Of a stretch of DNA of 64,000 nucleotides, positions 48,079 to 59,464 are shown piece by piece (position 1 is the stretch's first letter; every line of letters starts with the position of its first letter). A program made the translations under genes and the position numbers. Below the pieces are notes generated by a model. It was not told the DNA's origin. It made no database searches and saw only the letters and a program-made list of their open reading frames with translations. Source of the DNA: Oryzias latipes (Eukaryota > Chordata > Actinopteri > Beloniformes > Adrianichthyidae); the NCBI RefSeq assembly GCF_002234675.1, contig NC_019879.2, positions 26,038,773-26,102,772 on the forward strand, in the 5' to 3' direction.

Positions 48079-51000
48079 TTATTTTTTCTTTTTTTTAATA
48101 ACAAAGAAAGTGGTCATGGAAATGGCTGCAAACACGGCAACAACCAGCAGAGCAAAGGTGGTGTTGAGTCCAGTCGCAGCTTCGCTGACGGACAGTTGTA
48201 AGCCCAGGAAGCTTACAGAGTTGTCTCCTTCTGGCTCTTTAGTAGCTGGAAGAAAAAAAAAGCATCAGAATAGGTTTATATATATTAATATATACCAGAG
48301 GACTCTGCTTGACAGGAAGCCTGGAGGATAGTCACACAAACTACACTCTAGTTGTCTAGTTTCTTCTCTACCAACAGGCTGCTTGTTCTTAAAAACAAAA
48401 ACCAAACAATTATCTACAATTTTTGCCCAATTGGGTCTCTGAATAACAAAGTTCCCTTACCTTCCGGTTCAGGTGACATGCAGTCATGAGGTCCCTGTTC
48501 TGGATCGGGGAATCCGTTGCAGCTGATAATGGTGGAATAAGCAGAAACGGAGGCTTTGGCAACACGAGGCAGATCAGGATCTGAATGGTTAACGTAGAAA
48601 AGACCAAATTTCTCTGAAAAACCAGTGGCCCATTCCAGGTTGTCCATCAGTGACCAGGCTGTGAACCCGCGGATGTCCACGCCATCTAACAGGTAAGCTG
48701 GGAAAACAAATAGCACTTGAAAAAAAAATGTACCGCTACATCACATCAGTTATAATATGTGTAGAAAACTCGCAATGAAATTACCTTTTAGCAGCTGGTT
48801 GATGTATTTCTCATAAAAGTAACTCCTGTGCTCATCATTTAAATCCTTGGGTCCTCTTTCCGAAACACCATTTTCAGTAATAATAATTGGGGGGTTTCCA
48901 TACTCCTCTTTGATGAAATTTAATATTCTGCGGAATCCAAACGGTGTGACCTTCAGCCAGCCCGAACCCGAATCCAACCACGTACGATCCACAATGGTGC
49001 CCGCTCCCCTGGGACAACAACAACCACATTAAGACAATAACCTTCTGCAAATAACTTACATCAACACTCAAAATGTATGCATTATATTCATATATATTCT
49101 CTGAAATAAAACAAAGAGATGATAATTGTCAAAATACTGCATGAATTTATGATTCAACTCAATAATGAGTTGTCTTTTCAAAATTCAATGAAAAACCATA
49201 TTTACTTGGTCAGTCATATAAAGAACCTTTTAGAAAGCCAGTGATATGAACAGAACAATACCTGAACATTTAATAAAAAATACAGTTGTAGGAAGTACTT
49301 TTGCTTCAAAAAACTAATTAAAAAAAATCTAGAGGAAAATGAAGAGGAAAAAATTCAGGGATTGGATCCATTGATCCAGCTTTTTACATAAAGATTGATT
49401 CATTATAGAATTATGTATTCCTTTTAATGTTGGAAAATAATGCTTTTTGTTGATCGTTGAAAGTTTTAGGGGCAAACGCAGGATTTCAATCACCCATTCG
49501 TCCACTTTACTCAACCATATCTGACTCATAAAGCAGCGGTCTAAATAGATTTCCTGTCTGCTGCATCCTATCCACATTCATTTACATGATTCAGCAGCAG
49601 CACAGCAGAATAGACTCTCCTGACTGCCTCACTACTGCCGCACTTGTTTTTAGTGTGACCACGAGTCCTATTTAAAGCAGCTGACGCTAAACCACGTCAC
49701 CACGTTTGCTGTGTTTGGGCTTTAAGACTGACTCAAACCTCATTTCATGTCTAGCTCTCGTTATGGTCACTGACCTCAGCTTTTTACAACAGGAAAATAT
49801 GCGGGAGTTCAAGTAAACCTTTTAGGGTTCTGTGAATTTTTTTTTTTTTTTTATTAGTTTTGTACATCTTCTTAGTTGCCCTTTGCTAGTCACACTGTCA
49901 GGAACTGGTGGCGTAGGACCCAGTACAACACCTGCAAAGAAGGCACCTGGAGAAACAACAAAGCAAAAGATGACCAGAAAACATTTAGGGTTCCTGCAGC
50001 CAATCAGATGTGAGGGGTATCACAGAACCCCTACTCTGGAACAGACATGGAGAGGAACAGTCCCGACGACTCTCCCCAGGTACAGAAAAAAGAAGGTAAT
50101 AGCCCCGACCCCCAAGTTTCCTGATCCTGTGAAAGGTCACCAGGGCCGCTCCTTCATGTTCCCTGTCTTTTTCCTGTGGATAGGTGCCGGGGCCGCTCCT
50201 CTTCATGTGCCTGTTCCTGAGGAGGGGTTCTCTTATACTCCTAACATTTGTTTGATTTGGTTTCAAGAACACTAAATGTTTCTGGTCATCTTTTGTTATG
50301 TTGTTCCTCCAGATGCCTTCTTTGCAGGTGTTGTATAGGGTCCTACACCACGAGGTACTAACAGTGTGACTGACAAGGGGAAACTCAGAACATGACCAAA
50401 AACAACATAAAAACCAAAATAAACCACAGAACCAAGAGCCTTTCATTTTATTTTGACCCCAAACTAGGATTGTATAGGGAAAGATAGGGACACGATCCTC
50501 AGTACAGACTTTTGTTCTTAAATGAAACCACAACTTCTGTTCTAAGCAGTTATGGAGAGAAACTAATGCATTACTCTGGTGTTCATCCCCATAAATTACT
50601 GGCTTTGCTCAGCTCAGTGTCTTCCCAAAAAGATGAAATATTTATTACGGTTCTAATACTCAACGCATGAATGGATGCGTCAAAAATAAGACTGTTTTCA
50701 TTGATGGTCTTTGCTTACCTGTCTGCATCGTAATGCTGAAGGTTTCCGTACTCTACTGGGAATGCCAAAACGGTGGTGTAGTGGTTGAAGCCAAAATAAT
50801 CATAAGTGCCTTTTATTCTCTTAATCTCCTCTGGAGTAAACTCAGGCAGCCTACAGAGTTTAGCCAAATGAAGAAAAACATTCGGGTAAGTACAATACTG
50901 TTCCGTCATAACATTTTGTGTGTCCTTCGTGTTTCTATACCGAGATTTTGGCAAACCAGCAGCAATACTGCGCTCCCGAACCACTGTCTTCATCACTTCA

Positions 51001-54000
51001 TTGTAGTCTCCATTATAAATGGGATTAGCAAACCAGCCGATGTAAAACTGTTCAGAGAAAGAGAAGAGCTACTGGTAGTAAAAGCTAAACAGACTTTGAA
51101 TAAAACTGGACAAAGTGTGTCGTGTCGATAAACCTGCAACAGACGTCTTGAGGCATCAATGTCTTCTTGCTTATGGGGATTTCTTGGTTCTGACCAGTCA
51201 GAGTTGATGGTAATGGAGACCATTCCTTTCTGTTCAGCCCGGTATTTATCATTGTATATGTGCCAAGCTTCTGCATGAGCTTTGATAAGGTTGTGGCCGA
51301 CAATGTATGGCAAAGTTCCAGGTCGGAAGCTTTCACCTTGAAACAGTGTAACAGAGCTTTTAATATTGTACTTAAAAATATGCCAGTTTTTTTACTCATT
51401 TATTTCTGGTTACATTTTTAAAGTATGAATTCACAGATCTAATATATGAAACTAACTCACTGTACCTGGGGCAGACACTCCGTAGCCATGCCCTACCATT
51501 GCTACATTATATGGCTCATTAATGGTGACCCAAAGTTTGACTTTGTGGCCAAGACGGCTAAAAATGAGGTCAGCGTAATCTTTGAATCTGTCGACAATAG
51601 TGTCGTTCTCCCAGCCACCAACATTCTGCAGAGCTTGTGGAAGATCCCAGTGGTAAAGAGTGATCTAACACAAATTAGAAAAAACAAATTCCCAGAACTT
51701 TTCTACTTTGAAGTTTAGATATTTTGAAAGCAATAGAATTTTACACATACGTGTGGCTGGATGTTTGCAGCAAGGAGTGCATCCACCAGTCTGTGATAAT
51801 AGTTCAGTCCAGCATCATTGATATGATTAATGGTGCCATCAGGCAGAATCCTTGACCAGGATATTGAGAAACGATAGTGCGTCACCTTAAGTTGCTTCAA
51901 AATGGCAACATCCTCATCTATCTTGTGGTAACTGTCACAGGCTATGTCCCCATTGTCATAGTTGGCAATTTTTAGAGCGGTATGAGCAAACTTGTCCCAT
52001 ATGCTTAGACCTTTTCCATCTTCTCTCCATCCCCCTTCAATCTAAAATGGAACAAGAAAGATTAGAAAAATTGTGAATGTTTGTGATAGGTTGATTGTTA
52101 AAGAATTTAGATTTCAGTTGACCTGATATGCTGCTGTTGCGCAACTCCAAATAAAGTCCTTTTGAAAGTGTCCCCATATCATCCTTTCATCATCTGGCAA
52201 AGGGAAACCATTGTCTTTCATGATTTGGTAGTAGTAATGTGCTGAATATTTAGGTGTTCTTGGTCTATTAGTATTGCTGAAGTCCACATGGTGCAATCCA
52301 AACCCAAGTTTATAGCCATTCAACCACTCAAAAGAATCCATGAGAGATGTTGCAATGTAGCCTTTTACTTTTACTCCATCAAGTTCATGGGCTGTTAAGG
52401 TAAACACAAAATTATAACTAAGGAAAGACATTTTTTTTATCAGCTATTAGAACTCCTGAACATTTAATCTAAAAACTGTTAAGTGTACCTACCTTTCAGA
52501 GCTTCGTCAATATAGGTCTTGTAAAAGAATACCCTGTTAATGTCATCCCACAAGGTCCCTGCTTCTAAAGCTGCTCCATTCTCAGAGATGTAAATGTCTG
52601 GATCTCCATATTCTTCTTTTATCCAGTTGAGGAGCCTTCTTAAGCCCCATGCTACAGCTCTTTGCTCTTTAATCGCCGTTGTTGGTGAATCCGTTTCTTG
52701 AGTTTCGACAATGTCCCTGTCAGATTGATAGGATGGTGGTGCCAGTTTGTCAGTAACATGATTAACTATCTTGGTGGTGTAGTGGTTTATACAAAATGCA
52801 TCTGCGGTTCCCTTGATTAAGTTTTTCTCCTCCTCTGTGAATAAGGGTAATCTTGATTCTGAGAGATCTTGAAGTTCACTTTTTGCAAGAATTTGCTGTT
52901 TCATTGCCTCAGGATAGTCTCCATTCTTGAAAATGGGGTGTGCAAACCAACCCAGCCTGAACTGCATTGCACGGTCAGCAGCCAGAATTTCACGGTGGAC
53001 ATTAACATCGTAAGGTTCAACCCAGTCAGCATCTAGGGCAATGGAGACCAGACCACCTTGTGATGCACGATAATTGTCATCATATGTGTGATAGGCTGTA
53101 GCGTGAGCTTTTATGAGGTTGTGTGCAACTTCGTATGGTGCACTTCCTGGATTGTTGACATTTGGTGGCATGGCACCCGTTCCATATCCTGCCCAAGCAA
53201 TTGTGTGAGGTTGGTTGAAGGTTATCCAGAATTTGACTCTGTCGCCAAAGGTGGCAAAGCAGAAGTCACAATAATCATTAAACAAATTGATCATTTGTAC
53301 ACTCTCCCAGCCGCCAATATCTTGCAAAGCTTGAGGCAAGTCCCAATAATAAAGTGTTACCATGGGAGTGATGCCACGAGCCACAAGACCATTAATAAGC
53401 CTGTTGTAATAGTCAACACCTTTCTGGTTGAGAGAGGAGCGTGTTCCATCAGGGAAGATTCTGGACCAGGACAAGGAAAATCTGTATGACTTCACTTTCA
53501 GAGCTTTCAGCATGAAGAAGTCTTCATCAAGTCTGTTGTAACTGTCACAGGCTATGTTTCCATTAGCATTTTCAGGAATGTTGCCAGGTGCTTGAGTAAA
53601 TTTATCCCAGATGCTGGGTCCTTTCCCATCAGCATTCCAGCCACCCTCGATTTGGTAAGCTGAAGAGGAAACCCCCCAAATGAAGTCTTCTGGGAAAGTG
53701 CCATAGTGAAACATTTTTCTCTGGAATTTGGATTGGCTGGAAAAAATTTCCCAGATTACCTTAGACTTAGATGGAACCTCTGAAGGTGTTGGATTGGTGG
53801 AACGGTAAGTAAATGTTACTTGTCTCGCAGTTTTAACTTCACTTGCATGTGTTCCAAAACCATTGTTCTCAATAACACCGGAGAAGAAATATGCTGATTG
53901 CTTTGGGGTTCTTGGTCGGTTTGCATCTTCAAAGTTCACATGAGTAAGACCAAATCTTTCACTATAGCCTTGCGGGCCCTCAAAGCCATCCATGAGTGAC

Positions 54001-57000
54001 TGCACTGTGAATCTTTGCACATCAACTCCATCAGTGGCTTGTGCTAAAATATGGAAATATAAGGTTATCCAATCAAATTAGAAAAGTTAATACAATATTT
54101 GATGTTGCCTATGCTTTATATAATGGACGACACTTACCTTTCAGGGCCTCGTTGATGTACCTTCTCAGATACTCTACTCTGCTTACATCATTAATGGTTT
54201 CACTGCTGTATGCTGTTGGCATTCCATTCCCAGTTATGTAGATAGGCACTTTAGTAGCACTCAAATATTCTAATGAGATGTAGTTAAGAAGCCTCCGAAG
54301 TCCCCACGGTGCAGAATATATCCAATCTGAGGCTGTTGAAGGCCATGAGGGGTCCACACCTGCTGCATAATCTCCCACTCCCCCAGGACCAGAAGTGCAA
54401 CCCCCTTTAACCGTATTTACCAACCGAGAGGTAAAATGGTTTAGACCAAAAAAGTCAGCTGTTCCCTTTATTCTGGCCTTCTCTTCAGAGGTAAAAACTG
54501 GGAGCACTGCTGGTGGAGAGCTGGGGCACTCTTTCAGTTTCAGCTCAATTTGTGTTTTCAGTGCCACAGAATAATCTCCATCTACAAAAATGGGATGTGC
54601 AAACCAGCCCAGCATGAACTGCAGGTAGCGATCTGCAGCTGCAATGTCTTCAGAGTTGGTTGGGGTTTTGGGCTCAGCCCAGTCAGAATTAAGTGCTATG
54701 CCCACTATCCCTCCCTGAGTTGCCCTGTAATTGTCATTATAGACATGCCAAGCCTCAGCATGAGACTTGATTATGTTGTGAGTGACCTGAAAGGGTAAGA
54801 AGAAATGATAAAGTAAATGCACTAGAGCAGGAAAAAGACACTTGTAATTTTAAAGTAAATTTGTACCTGATAAGAGGATGAAGCGTAGTCTTTCACTCCA
54901 GGAGGATGCTCACCAGTACCATGTCCAGCATGGCTCACCACCCAGGGGCTACTAAATGTGTTCCAGGTCTTGACTCTGTCTCCAAACCTGGAGAAGCAGA
55001 AGTCTGCATAGTCCTTGAAAGCATCAACAATAGTTGGGTTGGTCCATCCACCATTGTCCTGGAGGGCCTGTGGCAGATCCCAGTGGTAGAGTGTGACAAC
55101 AGGCTGGATGCCAGATTCTATGAGCGTATTGATGAGCTTGTCATAGTAGAGAACTCCTTTCTCTGTTTGGCTGTCTCTGTGGCCTGATGGGAAAATTCGA
55201 GCCCAGGAGATGGAAAACTGATAGGTATTGACTTGAAGACCTCTCAACAGGTAGACATCATATTCCACTTTGTTGTAGCTATCACAAGCGAGATCTGCTG
55301 TCTGATTTTCAAAGGCTAAGTTATCATGGCCAAAGCGATCCCAAATGGTTTCTCCTTTTCCGCCCTCCAACCAGCCGCCCTCCACCTTGAAAGACTCTGC
55401 AGAGGTTGCCCATTGGAAACCGGAGGGGAAAGACTCATCAAGGAAAATGTCTCGTTCTGCTGCTGTTTGGGAGCCAAATTTATCCCAAACACTCTGATAA
55501 GCATTCCTGGACTCTGGAATCCTGATTGAGTCTTGATGGTCATAACTTTTGGAGTAAATTATCAAAAAATTTGTCAATTGAGGTGAATACAGATTTACAA
55601 ATTTTTGCTACAATGTCTTACCCAAATGAAGCATCCTGCACACCCATCTGGAGTAACACATCCACAATGTCACATCCAATGATATCCAGTCCACTGTGCT
55701 GCAGAACTAGGAAATGTTCAGTGTTTGAATATGAAATCCACAAATGTAATGTCACCAACAATAACTAATTCATCCATAAGCACGCAATGTCAAATATAGT
55801 TATAAGACGTCAAACTTATTGGGAATGTACACGTCCTCCACTTTGATTATCTACACAAACACCGTTTACCTGGAAATTTTTTGAAAGTCTGGGAAGAAAC
55901 CTGGGATCCTTCCAACAGGTAGACATTTAGACAGATAGAAATGTATCATTGACACCTACTAGAATCTAATCTGACACTTGAAAAGAAGTCCGGGTAACAA
56001 CCATACTGCTATGAACCTCTTAAAACAGATTTGAAAATGTCCTTGCCTTAGCAAGTCATTGAATTATATTAATACATTGACTGCGAGACTGTAGACAGAA
56101 AGCACAAGGAGATTTCCACAGCCTCGATGATATTAATCAGAGATAACATTAGTTTCTCTCCATAAGAACAAAGGTTAGAGCTTTTATGTTTATTGTACTT
56201 TGGAAGTCTATCATGTTTCTGTTAACAGCTTATCTGACATTGTGATGTCAAGAAACACTAGTTCCATTTTTTAAATTACCATACATCTATGAGGATTTTG
56301 CACTTTGGTTTGGATTTTTAGTAACATTTCCTTAGTTCTTGTCATATTCTGTTTCTGCCACCAAGTTTAGTGGCATATTGGGTCCTACATCACCAGTTTC
56401 TGACATTAGTCGCTGATGCATATGACCATACCCAAAAAAGTTTTGTTATAATTAAGGACAAAAACATGAAGAAACCAAAAAAAAAATGCCTTTAGAATAA
56501 ACTTACAAAGAAGTAAATAAAACTGCATATAATGATGGAAAAATGGTTTGCAACTTAACCTCAACTTTACCTAATATGGCTTTTGTTCTGCCAGGAACCA
56601 AGTTTAATCAACCACATCATGAACTGACTCTTACCTTGCAGTAGTTCTTCAGAGACAGAAGCATTTCCAAACATTGCAATAGAAGTCTATATGGATATTA
56701 AAACTGATCTCTACTTGATAGAACAGCCTCTGTTTCCTGGAAACACTGAACAAGTAAACTAATAAAAATCAGTCAAATTGTTTCCCAAAGATTATCAGCT
56801 TTATCCTGCTGACTTCAAAACAGCAAAGTTTGCGTTTAATGATGGTTGGAGAGTTCCTTCATAAGAGTTTTATGTCAAAATAAAGGGAGTCTCTTATCCA
56901 ATCAGTGTACCAGCAGGATTAGGGTCTTGTGGTCTTGGCATTGTTTTCGGCTTAATTCTGGTTTCTCAGGTTTTTCTTTCTGCTGCACCCATTGACCAGC

Positions 57001-59195
57001 ATGACCCTTCAGTTCTGAGGTGATGGTTTACCAGACTTTTTGATAAACGAGGAGAAAAAAATGTGATCCAATCACGTAATGTTCTAGAGTCTTTTGACTG
57101 ACTATAGTGTTTTGGGAAAAAGGTTATTAAGCATAAATGACCAATAGATCCCCAAAACTACCTTGATGATGTTTATGAATGTTATTATCTTTAGTAGAAG
57201 TACCAAACACTAGTCCCCTGAAAAATAGCTTTTCCTTGTACAAGAACCAAATTTATTGAACCACATCATGAACTGACTCGTACCTTGGAGTACTTCTCCA
57301 AGAGGCTGAAGCTGCTGACTGTTGGAACAATCCTGAAGAACCATCTTGTAAATTACGATAGGCAAGTTTCCACTGGATATCTGCAAGGTCATACAGAGAT
57401 ATAAGTACTGTATATTCAAGATAAGAGTGCAAGACAATAAAAGTAAAGAGAAAACTGTGCCTGGATCTTCCTTAGCTCCTGGGCAAAGTTTGTAGAAGAA
57501 GCACAGCTGTACTCAAGCTTTACAGTCAGGAAATCTGCCTGTTTAGAGAAAAAGAAAACAAAACAGAGCTCTTAATAATTTATAGTTTTGAAAATGTTTG
57601 CATGAGAGCAAAAAATCCAACTATATTTCATTCAACAATTGTTTTGATTAACAAAACATCTGCAGAAAAAAATCAAGATAAAGTTAAACTTTATAATGAA
57701 TTATAAATTGTGCTTTGATACTAGATTATCTTCATGCAAAATCTTTAAAACACTGAAGAATATAAGGATTTGAAAACTATGGACACATATCAACTCATAA
57801 ATCAAATGGCAATTCCTTACAAGTTAAATTTGTTTAATTTAATATGAAATTTGCTGTTTTATTTTGGAATATTATCCTTAAGATTAAAATCACTGCATTC
57901 TTCATACTGTTCCAGACAACTCTTTGTTGAAGAAGTTTGTAGTTAGGGCTGTTGCCTATGGCAACGTAGCTCCAGAGACATAGACACTCTCAGCTTTGAC
58001 CCCCTCCATGAAAGAAACATTGCATATGCTACAAATTCTCTTTTTGATTTACAAATATCAAACATGTTCCCTAAATTTTTTAAGCGATTGTTTGATTTTT
58101 CGACGTTTTGAATATTTTTACATTTAAGATAAAGGTTTAACCAAATATGATCTCATTTTTGATCAAACCAGATTTTAGTTTACCACTGTTGGAGCTTTAA
58201 TGTGGTGAAGTGTTTCCAGGTCTTTTGCTTTCAGCCCAAAGGAAAGATGTTTCCCTATAAACACAAAGGCATTATAGACTATTTTAGCAAAACAGAATGT
58301 AAAGAACAAGCTTTGCTTCAAAGCTTTAAGTAACCAGTCTTTGATGAAAAAAGATTTTCCACATGTGCAAAGTGACCATTGCTGCAACTTTATTGATGGA
58401 TTATTGAGACAACATGATAACCTTGACATGCTATCTCTGCTATCAGCTACGTGGTGAAAGAGTTTCATCAATGCATCATGAAATGGTTTTCCTTATGGGT
58501 CCTACAGCTTAAATGTTGGCTAAAAAGACGTAAACCAAGAAAAAGGAAATAATACTACTAATTAAAAAGAATAGACACACAAATTTAAGCTTACATTTGC
58601 CAGGAAAGCGTTGCTGGAAGATCTTGTAAACATTCTTGTTGAGCTGCAGAATATTTTGCTGAGCGGTCGGTCCGTTCTGCCAGATGCTGCCCAAGTCACT
58701 GACAGTCACCCATGAGTGTGCCAGATCTGCAAACTCCCTGAAGGCGAACTCTGCATACTGCTGGAACATGTCTACCAGCTCCTGGCTCTCCCAGCTTCCA
58801 TACCTTGCCCTCAGAGCGTCTGGAACGGTTGATCCATGGAGGATGACCAGAGGTTGAAGACCCACCTTCAGCAGCTGCTTCATCAGAGTCTTGTAACACT
58901 GGAGCGCATCCTGCTGGGGCTGGCTGGCCAGACCCGTGGGAAGGAGCTGAGCCCATGACAGCGGCACCTTGACGTGGGTCACCCCTCTGCTCTGCAGCCC
59001 CTTCAAATACGGCTCAGAAGCAGCAACTATGGGAAGGCTGCACTCAGAGAGTCCCTCCTTGTCGGAGCTTGTGGCCACATTTTCAGTCAGAGGACCTGCA
59101 AGGAGCATGAAGTCCTCTTTTCCATTAACCCCAAGAGTTCCACACCCATGAAGACAGAAGATGTACAGACACGCCACCCACAAGAGCTCCTTCAT
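48079..59195 (-). CDS. lct: Lactase-phlorizin hydrolase (four GH1 domains)
   Basis: Complete gene. Exons (complement): 58595-59195, 58184-58254, 57461-57538, 57284-57380, 55622-55706, 54867-55545, 54138-54786, 52493-54043, 52123-52391, 51751-52041, 51466-51664, 51134-51336, 50941-51047, 50719-50850, 48785-49008, 48461-48697, 48079-48245. Phases agree throughout: 1879 aa (human 1927, also 17 exons with one giant exon 8). [19 protein letters not shown] is a signal peptide. Domain I is vestigial. Domain II lacks both catalytic Glu (Ser510, Gly723). Domain III has Gln1031 (TFNQP) with Glu1241 (ISENG). Domain IV is complete (TINEP Glu1507, ITENG Glu1716). A membrane anchor (about 1853-1874) precedes a KKKKK tail. 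Brush-border beta-glycosidase in mammals; natural fish substrates are unknown. Exon 3 appears to use a GC donor. The start at 59195 is chosen over 59240 because it gives a clean signal peptide. Confidence 0.96.
49009..50718. other. lct: lct intron 14
   Basis: 1.7-kb intron, the second longest in the gene. Its right half is occupied by the palindromic element at 49870-50392; the rest is AT-rich with no other feature. Confidence 0.7.
49870..50392. mobile_element. Foldback-like palindromic element in lct intron 14
   Basis: The two halves are inverted copies of each other along most of their length. The outer end GTCACACTGTCAGGAACTGG is mirrored by GTCACACTGTTAGTACCTCG. Further in, CAACACCTGCAAAGAAGGCA, AGATGACCAGAAAACATTTA and CAGAACCCCTACTCTGGAAC each have a close inverted counterpart. 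Similarity continues nearly to a centre around 50115-50150. No ORF spans it. One end also occurs alone at 34845. Confidence 0.8.
50851..50940 (-). other. lct: lct intron 13: 90 bp, open in frame
   Basis: Donor TCTCG|GTATAG and acceptor CTCTGTAG|GCTGCC. The length is a multiple of three and there is no stop in the lct frame. The splice is chosen because it joins KSR to LPEFT exactly as in human lactase. Confidence 0.85.
56635..56686 (-). pseudogene. Partial duplicate of lct exon 4
   Basis: Its 3' part and downstream flank match those of exon 4 (57284-57380): both end CTNCAAG|GTA, and both introns continue into a shared TCAGTTCATGATGTGGTT. If an AG at 56687-56688 is the acceptor, it is 52 nt, open in the phase exon 4 uses, and leaves the phase exon 5 needs. 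The acceptor lacks a good pyrimidine tract. Confidence 0.45.
56905..57150. repeat. R3 dispersed repeat, copy 2
   Basis: GACCCTTCAGTTCTGAGGTG and CTTTTTGATAAACGAGGAGA correspond to the segment at 43300-43590. Lies in lct intron 4. Confidence 0.55.
57539..58183. other. lct: lct intron 2
   Basis: AT-rich intron without further recognisable features. Confidence 0.7.
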
Positions 59196-59293
59196 TCTGG
59201 CTCTGAAGGCTGCACTGATGCAGCCCACTGACTGCAACACTGTTTACCTCAAAAGTGTGTGTGATTGTTCCAAAGTTAAGATCAAAATCACCT

Positions 59294-59302
59294 CTATTTA
59301 TG
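59294..59302 (-). promoter_or_regulatory. lct: TATA-like element of lct
   Basis: Minus-strand CATAAATAG about 100 bases upstream of the lct start codon. It is the best TATA candidate between the start and the LINE. Motif-based only. Confidence 0.35.
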
Positions 59303-59464
59303 ACCCTGTTTATGGAGGCCGTACAACATGATCAGAAAGACTCTGAACTCAGCCAGGCGATAACTGTATCTTCATCTGCATTCAAGTTTGACAACCTTGA
59401 AATGTGTACTTGGTGCAGTTTTTGTTTTTGTTGTTGTGTGGAATCTAACAGAAACAATGTTATA

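Larger units (their letters stand above)
55707..57283. other. lct: lct intron 4
   Basis: 1.58-kb intron. It contains a partial duplicate of exon 4 with its downstream flank (about 56577-56690), R3 copy 2 and, near 56370-56400, a remnant of the GGACCC-type repeat end (GGTCCTACATCACCAGTTTC). Confidence 0.7.

Noticed and set aside
49985-50533. 182- and 147-codon ORFs on both strands
   Set aside because: They lie in the palindromic element in lct intron 14, and the inverted-repeat symmetry explains the paired frames.
53088-53489. 133-codon plus-strand ORF
   Set aside because: Antisense to lct exon 8.
55316-55543. ORFs overlapping lct exon 6 in other frames
   Set aside because: Shadows of the GH1 domain II coding sequence.
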